Source of the DNA: JAVVRI01 sp036654795
Lineage (GTDB): Bacteria; Bacteroidota; Bacteroidia; Bacteroidales; Tannerellaceae
Length of the DNA: 21,803 nt
NCBI GenBank assembly: GCA_036654795.1
Contig: JAVVRI010000027.1
Span: 1-21,803, forward strand
Reading direction: 5' to 3'
The notes under the pieces were generated by a model. That model searched no databases. It saw only the letters and a program-made list of their open reading frames with translations, and was not told the DNA's origin. This document shows positions 12,505 to 21,185 of this stretch, piece after piece. The stretch's first letter is position 1. Every line of letters begins with the position of its first letter. A program made the translations under genes and the position numbers.

Positions 12505-14625
12505 ATGAACAAAACACTTATGGCTGCCGGTCTGGCAGTAATTTTAGGAGCTTGCAACTCCTCAAAGAAAGGCGACACTGCCGAAACGGCTACGCCTAAT
12601 CCGTTCTTTAGTGAGTATACCACCCCCTATGGCGTTCCCCCCTTTGATCAAATTCAGGTAGCGCACTATAAGCCGGCTATGCTGAAGGGCATGGAGGAGC
12701 ACAAGAAGGAGATTGAGGCCATCATCAAGAATGCCGAAGAGCATTCTTTCGAGAACACTATCGTAGCCCTCGACCAGTGCGGACAGTTGCTCACCAAAGT
12801 ATCCATTGCCTTCGAAGGTCAGGGAAGCGTCAACACAACAGACGAGATACAGGCTTTGGAAAAGGAACTTTCGCCCCTTTTGTCGCAACACAGCGATGAC
12901 ATCAAACTAAATCCTGCCCTTTTTGCTCGTGTGAAGGCGGTGTACGACAACCGTGCAAACCTTTCTTTGGATAAGAAGCAAGCGAAACTGTTGGAGAAAA
13001 CGTACAAGTCCTTCGTACGTGGCGGTGCCGCTCTGGATGCAACCAAACAGGCACGTCTAAGGGAACTGAATGAGAAAATAGCCTCCTTGCAGCTGACCTT
13101 CGGGCAGAATGCCTTGAAGGAGATGAATGCTTTCCGTCTGGTTATAGACAAAGCCGAGGATCTTTCCGGCCTGCCGGAGACGGTCGTTTCTGCTGCTGCC
13201 GAAACGGCTGAGAGGGACTCCATGAAGGGGAAATGGGTGTTTACGCTTCACAACCCCAGCGTGATGCCTTTCTTGCAATATGCCGACAATCGTGAACTGA
13301 GACAACAGATCTACACCGCCTACATCAACCGTTGCAACAACACCAATGCGCAGGACAACAAAGAGGTGGTAAAAGAGCTCGTCACCGCTCGTCTGGAGAA
13401 AGCCCGCTTGATGGGATATGAAGATTATGCTGCCTTTGCTTTGGAAAAGACAATGGCTAAGGACGAAAAGAACGTCTATAAACTGCTCGATCAGCTCTGG
13501 AAGCCCGCTTTGGCAAAGGCAAAAACCGAACTTGCAGATATCAATGCCGAGATCAAGAAGGCCGGGGGAAACTTCGAAGCCGAAGGTTGGGACTGGCGCT
13601 ATTACTTTGAAAAGGCAAAGAAAGCGAAGTTCGATTTGGACGAGAACGAGGTGCGTCCTTATTTGGAACTATCGCATGTACGCGACGGAGCGTTCTATGT
13701 AGCCGGCAAACTTTATGGCATCACCTTTACGCCAATAAAGAACATTCCCCTTCCCGATCCGGATGCCTTGGCTTTCGAATGCAAGGACAAGGACAGTACG
13801 GTACTGGGCGTACTCTATATGGACTTCTTTACTCGTCCGGGTAAGGGTAGCGGTGCATGGTGTGGCTCCTACCGCATGCAGACCTATGCGAATGGTGCAC
13901 GTGTCATCCCTATTGTCACTACGGTATTTAACTTTAGTAAACCGGCTGCCGGAAAGCCTGCCTTACTGAGTGCTGACGAAGCTACTACCATCTTCCACGA
14001 GTTTGGTCATGCCCTGCATGGTCTGTTTGAGGACGTGTCTTATTACGGACTTTCCGACGTGCCGCGCGACTATGTTGAGCTGCCTTCGCAGGTGATGGAG
14101 CATTGGGTTTTCGAACCCGAAGTGCTGAATGTATATGCCAAACACTATGAGACCGGTGAGGTCATGCCACAAGCAATTGTAGAGAAATTAGTGAAAAGCG
14201 GCAAGTACGGGCAAGGTTTTGCCACGACTGAATACTTGGCAGCCTCTTTGCTTGACATGGATTACCACGTGTTGAAGGAGATGCCGGCAGACTTTGCCGT
14301 GGATGCTTTCGAAGCGAACACGCTAAACAGCCGCGGACTGATCCGCCAGATACCGCCGCGTTACCGCACGACTTACTTCGGACATACAATGGGTGGTGGC
14401 TATACCGCCGGTTACTATAGTTACATTTGGGCAGAAGTGCTGGATGCCGATGCTTTCGAAGCATACAAGGAGACGGGAAACATATTTAACCCAGAAGTGG
14501 CCAATAAGTTCCGTACCTGCTTACTTACACCCGGCTGCATCGACGATGCAATGGTTATGTATAAAAACTTCCGTGGCAAAGAGCCGGGCATTGAACCGCT
14601 GCTAAAGAATCGTGGATTGAAGTAA
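12505..14625 (+). CDS. dcp: Lipoprotein M3 family peptidase, peptidyl-dipeptidase Dcp-type
   Basis: 706 residues. The N-terminus is a lipoprotein signal with lipobox LGAC, lipidated Cys about residue 16. The mature protein has the M3 all-helical fold with the zinc motif HEFGH at 498-502 (His498, Glu499, His502) and third ligand Glu525 in PRDYVELPSQ, matching E. coli Dcp apart from a 2-residue shorter spacing. The end NIFNPEVANKFRTCLLTPGC and the pattern MGGGYTAGYYSYIWAE are typical of the family. It should cleave C-terminal dipeptides from oligopeptides in the periplasm or at the cell surface. Length is normal. Exact specificity (Dcp against oligopeptidase A) is inferred from resemblance. Confidence 0.93.
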   Translation: MNKTLMAAGLAVILGACNSSKKGDTAETATPNPFFSEYTTPYGVPPFDQIQVAHYKPAMLKGMEEHKKEIEAIIKNAEEHSFENTIVALDQCGQLLTKVSIAFEGQGSVNTTDEIQALEKELSPLLSQHSDDIKLNPALFARVKAVYDNRANLSLDKKQAKLLEKTYKSFVRGGAALDATKQARLRELNEKIASLQLTFGQNALKEMNAFRLVIDKAEDLSGLPETVVSAAAETAERDSMKGKWVFTLHNPSVMPFLQYADNRELRQQIYTAYINRCNNTNAQDNKEVVKELVTARLEKARLMGYEDYAAFALEKTMAKDEKNVYKLLDQLWKPALAKAKTELADINAEIKKAGGNFEAEGWDWRYYFEKAKKAKFDLDENEVRPYLELSHVRDGAFYVAGKLYGITFTPIKNIPLPDPDALAFECKDKDSTVLGVLYMDFFTRPGKGSGAWCGSYRMQTYANGARVIPIVTTVFNFSKPAAGKPALLSADEATTIFHEFGHALHGLFEDVSYYGLSDVPRDYVELPSQVMEHWVFEPEVLNVYAKHYETGEVMPQAIVEKLVKSGKYGQGFATTEYLAASLLDMDYHVLKEMPADFAVDAFEANTLNSRGLIRQIPPRYRTTYFGHTMGGGYTAGYYSYIWAEVLDADAFEAYKETGNIFNPEVANKFRTCLLTPGCIDDAMVMYKNFRGKEPGIEPLLKNRGLK

Positions 14626-14641
14626 GTCAACCCTCTACATA

Positions 14642-14822
14642 GAACTATTTCGCACTACCGCACGAACTATTTCGTGGCATGCGGAAAATAAATGATAGCC
14701 TGTACAACATATTACGGATATGTTGTACAGGCTATCTTATATATGTTGTACAGGTTATCCGTGATATGCTGTACAACTTATCACTACTTTCAGCAATGCT
14801 TACCTTTACTTCTAGCAATGCT
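14642..14822. repeat. Palindrome ladder with three successive cores, 22-23-nt pitch
   Basis: Three adjacent sub-arrays lie between convergent genes. GAACTATTTCG occurs at 14642-14652 and 14664-14674 (22 nt apart; the second sits inside CACGAA-CTAT-TTCGTG). TGTACA occurs at 14701, 14724, 14747 and 14770 (23 nt apart). AGCAATGCT occurs at 14792 and 14814 (22 nt apart). The step from the last TGTACA to the first AGCAATGCT is also about 23 nt, so the pitch continues while the core changes. Flanks around TGTACA are partly conserved (ATATGTTGTACAGG). Confidence 0.8.
14694..14736. terminator. Long perfect hairpin between convergent genes
   Basis: Perfect 19-bp arms GATAGCCTGTACAACATAT (14694-14712) and ATATGTTGTACAGGCTATC (14718-14736) with loop TACGG. 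It lies between the M3 peptidase gene and the convergent MltF-like gene, so it may end transcription from both sides. No T-run follows, so intrinsic termination is not certain. It is built from the first two units of the TGTACA ladder. Confidence 0.55.
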
Positions 14823-14861
14823 CTTTGTTAGTATGTGGGTATATTCTTGATAAGTAGCGCC

Positions 14862-16304
14862 TTATGCTCCTGTCTGTCTCTTGTAATAACCGTATCGTTC
14901 CATGATCTCCCGCACGTAGTTGAAGGTCTCAGAGCCGCGAAGATAACCATGTTTACAAACAGGGTCGTTATAGTAGAGCGGATCGCTCTTGAGGCGGATG
15001 TATTCGGCAACGTTGCCGTCCCATATTTTGGGGTTCTTTCCATACTTTTCGGCCAGTCGCTGGGCATCATACACGTGTCCGATGCCGGCGTTGTAGGATG
15101 CAAGTGTAAATTTGATCTTCTCTTTCGGGTCGGTCACTTCTGAAAAACCTTGACGGAAGCGGCGCAGGCAGTCTACACCTGTGCGTACGCCCGTATCCGG
15201 CTCCTTTAATTCGTGTGGCGTTACGCCGAGCGCTTTGGCGGTATTGGGCATGATGCCCATCAGCCCCTCGGCTCCTGCCCATGACACAACGTTGGGGTCG
15301 AACCTCGACTCCTGATAGGAGATGGAGGCCAGTAGCTGCCAGTCCCAACCGATGTTCTTGGCGTGCTTTCTGAACAACGGGTCGTAAAGGGAGATATGTC
15401 CGTTTTTGACAGTTGTCAGCTCCGTGTTGAGGGGTTGCTTGCTGAGCTCGAAGTAACGCTTGATGGCGGCTTTGTAGGTGTGCTTGCCCGCATTGTCGGA
15501 TGTCCAAGCGTTGATGGCGGCGGCCAGTTCGGGGCTGTTTCTGCGTACTACCCAGGAAGATCGTTGTGGAAAGCTTACTTGCAGGCTGATGTTAATGTTC
15601 CAATAATAGGTTTTGTTTAGGCGGGCGATGTTCTCATCGCTGATGGTGTAAGGTATCTCACCGAGCGAGACCATCTCAATAAGGTCTTCGCTGGTCACGG
15701 TATCCTTGCCGATGTCCAATATACGGATACCTCCACCAAGCTCTACGTCTAGGTTTTTAAGCCGTTCGGCATACTTGGTATCCGGCTTAACGTAAACCTT
15801 ACGGCCGATTAATTCGGTCACGTCGGTCAGGATCGTGTCTTTTTTATTGGCGCTCTGCACGAGTACTTGGCTGGAGACCTCTTCGCGTCCGCAATAGAGT
15901 AGCTCTTGTTTCGTTTTGTTGTTTATTTGGATTGGGTAGGCGATGACGTCAGCTTCGCCCGCTTTCAGCATTTCCATCATGCGGCTTACGCTTTCGGCTA
16001 CTTTGATATTGAGCTTTAGTCCTTGCGACTCGGCGAAGTTTTTGATTAGGTCGTACTCATAGCCCATCGGCTGCATTTTGTATTGGAAGTAAGAGGTCGA
16101 GCTGTAAAGCGTTACTGCTGTTATCTCTCCTTCCGCCTTGAGTTGCGATAGGTCGGTGCTTAAAGGGGATTCTTGTTCTTTCTCTTGTTTGTTGCCTGAG
16201 CAGGCAGATAAAAGGAGGAGAAGGAGGAGTAGAAGCGGCAATTGGCAATTGGCAATTGACAATCGAAGAGTTACCCGGTTAAACTTTCTGTGTGTCCATA
16301 CCAT
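14862..16304 (-). CDS. Lipoprotein lytic transglycosylase, MltF-like
   Basis: 480 residues from ATG 16304. The open frame runs on to a TTG at 16340, which I reject as start. After a basic N-region comes a poly-Leu signal core ending in lipobox LSAC (Cys35 from this ATG). Numbered from the TTG, residues 73-295 are a periplasmic solute-binding-like domain (SBP_bac_3: YEYDLIKNFAESQG, LKAGEADVIAYPI). Residues 318-460 are an SLT goose-lysozyme-like domain with catalytic Glu344 (SYQESRFDP), GLMGIMP and LASYNAGIGH. This is the MltF arrangement: cleavage of peptidoglycan glycan strands giving 1,6-anhydroMurNAc, modulated by muropeptide binding. It probably sits in the outer membrane facing the periplasm. 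The segment LSIANCQLPL before the Leu run is encoded by an AATTG-type repeat. Confidence 0.9.
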   Translation of the reverse strand: MVWTHRKFNRVTLRLSIANCQLPLLLLLLLLLSACSGNKQEKEQESPLSTDLSQLKAEGEITAVTLYSSTSYFQYKMQPMGYEYDLIKNFAESQGLKLNIKVAESVSRMMEMLKAGEADVIAYPIQINNKTKQELLYCGREEVSSQVLVQSANKKDTILTDVTELIGRKVYVKPDTKYAERLKNLDVELGGGIRILDIGKDTVTSEDLIEMVSLGEIPYTISDENIARLNKTYYWNINISLQVSFPQRSSWVVRRNSPELAAAINAWTSDNAGKHTYKAAIKRYFELSKQPLNTELTTVKNGHISLYDPLFRKHAKNIGWDWQLLASISYQESRFDPNVVSWAGAEGLMGIMPNTAKALGVTPHELKEPDTGVRTGVDCLRRFRQGFSEVTDPKEKIKFTLASYNAGIGHVYDAQRLAEKYGKNPKIWDGNVAEYIRLKSDPLYYNDPVCKHGYLRGSETFNYVREIMERYGYYKRQTGA

Positions 16305-16374
16305 AATATATAGTCTGTGTTTGATCGTTAATCCATGCAATGTGTTCTCTTAAATTGTCAATTGCCAATTGTCG
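16239..16374. repeat. AATTG-type repeat pair forming an 18-bp inverted repeat
   Basis: CAATTGG-type heptamers are tandem at 16239-16263 and, in opposite orientation, at 16354-16374. CAATTGGCAATTGACAAT (16246-16263) and its reverse complement (16354-16371) match perfectly over 18 bp, 90 nt apart. The right copy begins directly after the rlmD stop codon. The left copy lies inside the MltF-like reading frame just before its signal core, so the pair brackets the start codon at 16304. It looks like a small inverted-repeat insertion. Confidence 0.75.
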
Positions 16375-16375
16375 G

Positions 16376-17800
16376 TTAAATTTCTTCTGTTTTCTTTTGT
16401 AGCAGAACTACGTTTTCCACATGATGCGTATGAGGGAACATGTCGACGGGTTGCACCTTCTTTACGTCGTATTTGACGCCCAGCAGGCTCAGGTCTCGTG
16501 CTTGCGTTGCCGGGTTGCAGCTGACGTAGACGATGCGTTCCGGTTCGGCCAGCAGGATGACGTTTATGACGTCGTCGTGCATACCTGCGCGTGGCGGGTC
16601 TGTTATGATAACATCCGGATGACCGTGTTGGTTGATGAAGTCGGCTGTTAAGATGTCCTTCATGTCTCCGGCAAAGAACAGAGTGTTATCTATCTTGTTG
16701 AGGGCGGAGTTTACTTTGGCGTCCTCGATTGCTTCGGGTACGTACTCAATGCCGATCACCTTGGCTACTTGGCGTGAGACGAAGTTAGCAATCGTTCCGG
16801 TACCGGTGTAAAGGTCGTATACCATCTCCTTGCCGGTCAGTCCGGCGAAGTCTCGTGCTATCTTATATAGGTTGTATGCTTGTTCGCTATTGGTCTGGTA
16901 GAATGATTTGGGGCCAACTTTGAATTGCAGTCCTTCCATCTCTTCTATGATATGGTCTTTGCCGCGGTAGGCAATAACCTCTTGGTCGGTAATTGTGTCG
17001 TTACACTTCTCGTTAATCACATACATCAAGGCGGTGATTTCAGGGAATTGTGCTGCTACATGGTTCAGCAGAGCTTCGCGCAGTTTGGCGTCTTCGTAAT
17101 AGAACACAACGACAACCATCAGTTCGCCCGTGGAGGAGGTACGTATCATTAGCGTGCGCATGAGTCCTTCCTGATTGCGGAGGTCGTAGAAGGGGTAACC
17201 TTCGTGTGAGGTGCAATAGTCTTTGATGCAAATACGTATGCGGTTGGATATGTCGTCTTGAAGCCAGCACTTATGGATGTCCAGCACTTTGTCGAACATA
17301 CCGGGTATGTGGAAGCCGGCAGCATTCATGCAGTCGAAGTTGGCTCCGGACTTCATTTCAGCTTCCGTCAGCCATTTTTTGTTGGAAAACGTATATTCCA
17401 GTTTGTTGCGATAGAAGGTTGTTCGCTCGGAACCCAAGATGGGAAGCAATTCTTCCATCTTAATTTTCCCGATGCGGGTCAGGTTGTCTACTACTTGCTG
17501 TTGTTTGTATTTCAATTGTTCTTCGTAGGGTAGGTGTTGCCATTTGCAACCTCCACAAAAGCCGAAGTGCTCACAGAAAGGCTCGGCGCGTTTGTCTGAA
17601 TACTCGTGGAAATGGACTACTTTTCCTTCTGCAAAGCTACGCTTTTTGCGCGTTAACTGTATGTCTACCACATCACCGGGTGCAACAAACGGGATGAATA
17701 TTACCATCTCGTTTACTTTTGCTATAGCCTTGCCTTCGGCGGCTACGTCCGTAATTGTTACCTTCTCTAAGAGAGGCAACTGTTTCTTATTTCTTACCAA
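16376..17800 (-). CDS. rlmD: 23S rRNA (uracil-C5)-methyltransferase, RlmD/RumA family
   Basis: 474 residues. The N-terminal TRAM domain covers about 8-66. [4Fe-4S] ligands Cys76, Cys82 and Cys85 (CEHFGFCGGC) pair with a later Cys, probably Cys178. The SAM-binding fold is C-terminal: DLYTGTGTIANF (329-340), DPPRAGM (401-407), catalytic Cys428 in YVSCNPAT and base Glu462 in HHVENV. FYQTN (300-304) is the usual substrate-binding segment. It methylates a 23S rRNA uridine; whether at the position of E. coli RlmD (U1939) or RlmCD-like is inferred. The start is an unusual TTG at 17800: no ATG or GTG in frame precedes it, and the first internal ATG (codon 32) would remove half of TRAM. The 7-nt repeat follows its stop at once, and mltF-like lies downstream. 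Confidence 0.92.
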   Translation of the reverse strand: MVRNKKQLPLLEKVTITDVAAEGKAIAKVNEMVIFIPFVAPGDVVDIQLTRKKRSFAEGKVVHFHEYSDKRAEPFCEHFGFCGGCKWQHLPYEEQLKYKQQQVVDNLTRIGKIKMEELLPILGSERTTFYRNKLEYTFSNKKWLTEAEMKSGANFDCMNAAGFHIPGMFDKVLDIHKCWLQDDISNRIRICIKDYCTSHEGYPFYDLRNQEGLMRTLMIRTSSTGELMVVVVFYYEDAKLREALLNHVAAQFPEITALMYVINEKCNDTITDQEVIAYRGKDHIIEEMEGLQFKVGPKSFYQTNSEQAYNLYKIARDFAGLTGKEMVYDLYTGTGTIANFVSRQVAKVIGIEYVPEAIEDAKVNSALNKIDNTLFFAGDMKDILTADFINQHGHPDVIITDPPRAGMHDDVINVILLAEPERIVYVSCNPATQARDLSLLGVKYDVKKVQPVDMFPHTHHVENVVLLQKKTEEI

Positions 17801-17829
17801 TGTTCTTCGATTTTTAATTTTTCGGCACG

Positions 17830-17837
17830 CAAATATA
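17830..17837 (-). promoter_or_regulatory. Putative -7 element of the rlmD gene
   Basis: The minus strand reads TATATTTG, an exact TAnnTTTG match 30 nt before the TTG start at 17800, giving a leader of about 22 nt. This supports the TTG start, since any longer protein would begin upstream of the transcript. Confidence 0.5.
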
Positions 17838-17925
17838 CATATTAACCTAATACGAATAGGTATAGATGGTTATAAAACATATAAAATTATTTAACCTATT
17901 GTGTACGCCCTATAGTTATATCCTA

Positions 17926-17933
17926 TATATTTG
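17926..17933 (+). promoter_or_regulatory. Putative -7 element of ppdK
   Basis: TATATTTG, an exact TAnnTTTG match 55 nt before ATG 17989. The leader is about 50 nt and AT-rich without a Shine-Dalgarno sequence. It is divergent from the rlmD promoter about 90 bp away. Confidence 0.5.
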
Positions 17934-17988
17934 TGCTGTTGTAATGTTGAGATAGCAAAACTAGAATCTAATTAATTTATAGTATTAT

Positions 17989-20709
17989 ATGGAAAGAAAA
18001 AGAGTTTACACGTTCGGAAATGGTAAGGCCGAAGGTAAAGCAGATATGAAAAACCTGCTGGGTGGTAAAGGTGCAAACCTTGCCGAAATGAACTTGATTG
18101 GTGTACCTGTACCTCCCGGCTTCACGATCACCACTGAAGTTTGTACTGAATATAACGAAATGGGGCAGGAGAAAGTTGTTGCCCTTCTTAAAACAGATGT
18201 AGAGAAGGCTATTGCAAACATCGAACAGTTAATGAACTCGAAGTTTGGCGATATTGAAAACCCACTGCTTGTTTCCGTACGTTCCGGGGCTCGTGCTTCT
18301 ATGCCGGGTATGATGGATACGATCCTTAACTTAGGTTTGAACGACGAAGTGGTAGAAGGACTTACTCGCAAGACGGGTAATGCTCGCTTTGCTTGGGACT
18401 CTTATCGTCGTTTTGTACAGATGTATGGCGATGTAGTGCTTGGCATGAAGCCTACCAGCAAAAATGACATCGATCCTTTTGAAGCTATTATTGAAGCAGT
18501 GAAGGAAGAAAAGGGTGTTAAGATGGACAATGAACTGTCGGTAGAAGACCTGAAAACGCTTGTTGCCAGATTTAAAGCCGCTGTAAAGAAACAAACAGGA
18601 AGCGATTTCCCAACAAGTGCTTACGAGCAACTTTGGGGGGCTATTTGCGCTGTGTTCAACTCTTGGATGAACGAACGTGCTATCTTGTATCGCCAGATGG
18701 AAGGCATTCCTTCAGAATGGGGTACGGCTGTCAGCGTACAGGCTATGGTGTTTGGAAATATGGGCGAAACATCGGCTACCGGTGTATGCTTCTCCCGTGA
18801 TGCCGGTAATGGGGAAGACCTTTTTAACGGTGAATATCTGATTAATGCACAAGGTGAAGATGTGGTGGCCGGCATTCGTACTCCGCAACAAATCACAAAG
18901 ATAGGATCTCAGCGCTGGGCAGATCGTGCCAGTGTGTCAGAATCAGATCGTGCGGCTAAGTATCCGTCTATGGAAGAGGCTATGCCGGAAATATACCAAC
19001 AACTGGATGCTATTCAGACGAAGTTGGAAAACCACTATCGCGACATGCAAGACATGGAGTTCACAGTACAGGAAGGCAAACTCTGGTTTTTGCAGACACG
19101 TAACGGGAAACGTACGGGTTCAGCCATGGTTAAGATTGCTATCGACCTGCTCCATCAAGGTATGATTACAGAGAAAGAGGCTATCGAACGCATCGAGCCT
19201 AATAAGTTGGATGAATTGCTGCACCCAGTATTTGACAAGACAGCCCTAAAGAGTGCCAATGTGTTGGTGAAAGGATTGCCCGCCTCTCCGGGAGCAGCTA
19301 CCGGTCAGATTGTATTCTTTGCTGACGATGCTGCCAAATGGCATGCTGACGCTAAACGAGTAGTGATGGTTCGAATTGAAACTTCTCCTGAAGACTTGGC
19401 CGGTATGGCTGTAGCTGAAGGTATCTTGACTGCTCGCGGAGGTATGACCTCTCACGCTGCTGTGGTAGCTCGTGGTATGGGTAAATGCTGCGTATCCGGA
19501 GCCGGTGGATTGAACATAGATTACAAAAAGAAAACAATAGAAGTTGATGGCGTATTGTTGAAAGAAGGAGACTTTATTTCTATCAATGGTTCTACGGGCG
19601 AGGTGTATGAAGGAAAAGTGGAGACGGAAGCTGCAGAGCTTTCTGCTGACTTTACCGAACTAATGGCACTGGCTGATAAGTATGCGCGCTTAGAGGTGCG
19701 TACCAATGCGGATACGCCGCATGATGCAATGATAGCCCGTTCTTTTGGAGCTGTAGGTATCGGTCTTTGCCGTACGGAACATATGTTCTTTGAAGGCGAA
19801 AAAATCAAAGCCATGCGCGAAATGATCCTGTCTGAAGACGCTGTCGGCCGAAAGAAAGCATTGGCAAAGATACTTCCGTACCAGCAAGCCGACTTTAAGG
19901 GAATATTCAAGGCGATGCATGATTGTCCGGTTACTGTTCGTTTGCTTGACCCGCCATTGCATGAGTTTGTGCCTCACGATCTAAAGGGACAGGAAGAGAT
20001 GGCTGTTGCTATGGGCATTTCTGTTAAGGAGATACAGAAACGTGTAGAATCGCTCTGCGAGCATAACCCAATGCTGGGTCATCGTGGTTGTCGTTTGGGA
20101 AATACCTATCCGGAGATTACGGAAATGCAGACACGTGCCATACTCGGCGCAGCGCTTGAATTGAAGAAAGAGGGCGTTACGACTAAGCCTGAAATTATGG
20201 TTCCTCTGACTGGTATTCTGTATGAGTTTAAGGAACAGGAGAATGTGATCCGCAAGGCTGCAAAAGAATTGTTTGATGAACTAGGCGAAAGCATCGACTT
20301 TAAGGTAGGAACCATGATTGAGATTCCTCGTGCTGCCTTGACTGCTAATCGTATTGCTTCTTCGGCTGAGTTCTTCTCATTCGGAACAAACGACTTGACG
20401 CAGATGACTTTCGGATATTCTCGTGATGATATTGCCTCTTTCCTTCCGATTTATTTGGAAAAGAAGATACTGAAGGTAGACCCATTCCAAGTGTTAGATC
20501 AAAACGGAGTAGGTCAACTAATCGAAATGGCAACTGAAAAAGGTCGTGCCGTCCGTCCGGATCTGAAATGCGGTATTTGCGGTGAGCATGGTGGTGAGCC
20601 TTCTTCTGTGAAGTTCTGTCATCGTGTAGGTTTGAACTACGTATCTTGTTCTCCTTTCCGCGTGCCTATCGCCCGCATTGCAGCGGCTCAGGCAGCGTTG
20701 GAAGACTAA
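17989..20709 (+). CDS. ppdK: Pyruvate, phosphate dikinase
   Basis: 906 residues, about 30 longer than the clostridial enzyme. The N-terminal ATP-grasp nucleotide-binding domain (LLGGKGANLAEM, then SVRSGARASMPGMMDTILNL near 84-103) is followed by the central swivelling phosphohistidine domain with catalytic His489 (GGMTSHAAVVARGMGK). The C-terminal TIM-barrel PEP/pyruvate domain has catalytic Cys864 (CGICGEHGGEPSS). All functional motifs are intact. It interconverts ATP, phosphate and pyruvate with AMP, PPi and phosphoenolpyruvate in the cytoplasm. In anaerobes it works in PPi-linked glycolysis or gluconeogenesis. It is transcribed alone, with its own promoter and terminator, and its T-rich wobble codons differ from the GC-rich sensory operon. 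Confidence 0.97.
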   Translation: MERKRVYTFGNGKAEGKADMKNLLGGKGANLAEMNLIGVPVPPGFTITTEVCTEYNEMGQEKVVALLKTDVEKAIANIEQLMNSKFGDIENPLLVSVRSGARASMPGMMDTILNLGLNDEVVEGLTRKTGNARFAWDSYRRFVQMYGDVVLGMKPTSKNDIDPFEAIIEAVKEEKGVKMDNELSVEDLKTLVARFKAAVKKQTGSDFPTSAYEQLWGAICAVFNSWMNERAILYRQMEGIPSEWGTAVSVQAMVFGNMGETSATGVCFSRDAGNGEDLFNGEYLINAQGEDVVAGIRTPQQITKIGSQRWADRASVSESDRAAKYPSMEEAMPEIYQQLDAIQTKLENHYRDMQDMEFTVQEGKLWFLQTRNGKRTGSAMVKIAIDLLHQGMITEKEAIERIEPNKLDELLHPVFDKTALKSANVLVKGLPASPGAATGQIVFFADDAAKWHADAKRVVMVRIETSPEDLAGMAVAEGILTARGGMTSHAAVVARGMGKCCVSGAGGLNIDYKKKTIEVDGVLLKEGDFISINGSTGEVYEGKVETEAAELSADFTELMALADKYARLEVRTNADTPHDAMIARSFGAVGIGLCRTEHMFFEGEKIKAMREMILSEDAVGRKKALAKILPYQQADFKGIFKAMHDCPVTVRLLDPPLHEFVPHDLKGQEEMAVAMGISVKEIQKRVESLCEHNPMLGHRGCRLGNTYPEITEMQTRAILGAALELKKEGVTTKPEIMVPLTGILYEFKEQENVIRKAAKELFDELGESIDFKVGTMIEIPRAALTANRIASSAEFFSFGTNDLTQMTFGYSRDDIASFLPIYLEKKILKVDPFQVLDQNGVGQLIEMATEKGRAVRPDLKCGICGEHGGEPSSVKFCHRVGLNYVSCSPFRVPIARIAAAQAALED

Positions 20710-20746
20710 GAAACTATAAATATTAAATACTAAATAACAGATGGTT

Positions 20747-20787
20747 AGGATATAAGCGCTATGATATAGGCTTATATCCTTTCTTTG
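20747..20787 (+). terminator. Rho-independent terminator of ppdK
   Basis: Arms AGGATATAAGC (20747-20757) and GCTTATATCCT (20770-20780), perfect over 11 bp, with a 12-nt loop and the T-rich tail TTCTTTG. It begins about 40 nt after the ppdK stop. It also lies downstream of the convergent antitoxin gene. Confidence 0.75.
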
Positions 20788-20815
20788 TTTAAACGCTGAT
20801 TAGCATATGTTCTCC

Positions 20816-21181
20816 TTATATTCCCAACACTATATTAGCATCAATATTAAGTTTTCTGCTAATTTCTCTGGCGACCTTCAATGTTGGCTCACTCTTACCG
20901 GTTAAAAATTCGCTGACACGCGACGTGCTAACTCCAAGCAACTCGGATAACTTCACTTGGTTAATACTCATCTCGTACATTCTCAACCGGATAATATCCA
21001 CCAAAGACGGGGTCTTTATAGGATAATATACATCTTCGTATTCTTCCACAAGACCAGACAACAAGTCGAGTTCTATCAAGTTTTTGTCACTCATGGGAGT
21101 GTTATCATCAACAAGTGGCAAAAGCTCCTCTATCCTCTCCATTGTAGCTCTGTAAGCTATTTCATTTAAAATATTTCCCAT
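20816..21181 (-). CDS. higA: HigA-type antitoxin, XRE-family HTH
   Basis: 121 residues from ATG 21181. The open frame reaches a TTG at 21199 inside the toxin gene, which is a poorer start. The C-terminal helix-turn-helix has the XRE layout: INQVKLSELLGVSTSRVSEF then LTGKSEPTLKVAREISRKLN. The N-terminal half is an acidic helical region (MERIEELLPLVDDNTPMSD). It should neutralise the HigB toxin encoded just upstream and repress the shared promoter, as in toxin-first HigBA pairs. The ATG lies 4 nt after the toxin stop codon. Base composition is AT-rich. Confidence 0.88.
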   Translation of the reverse strand: MGNILNEIAYRATMERIEELLPLVDDNTPMSDKNLIELDLLSGLVEEYEDVYYPIKTPSLVDIIRLRMYEMSINQVKLSELLGVSTSRVSEFLTGKSEPTLKVAREISRKLNIDANIVLGI

Positions 21182-21185
21182 ATTC

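Noticed and set aside
16264..16353. Invertible promoter between the AATTG inverted repeats
   Set aside because: As a regulated promoter switch it is doubtful: the segment contains the gene's start codon and no TAnnTTTG element was seen inside. Kept only as a possible insertion.
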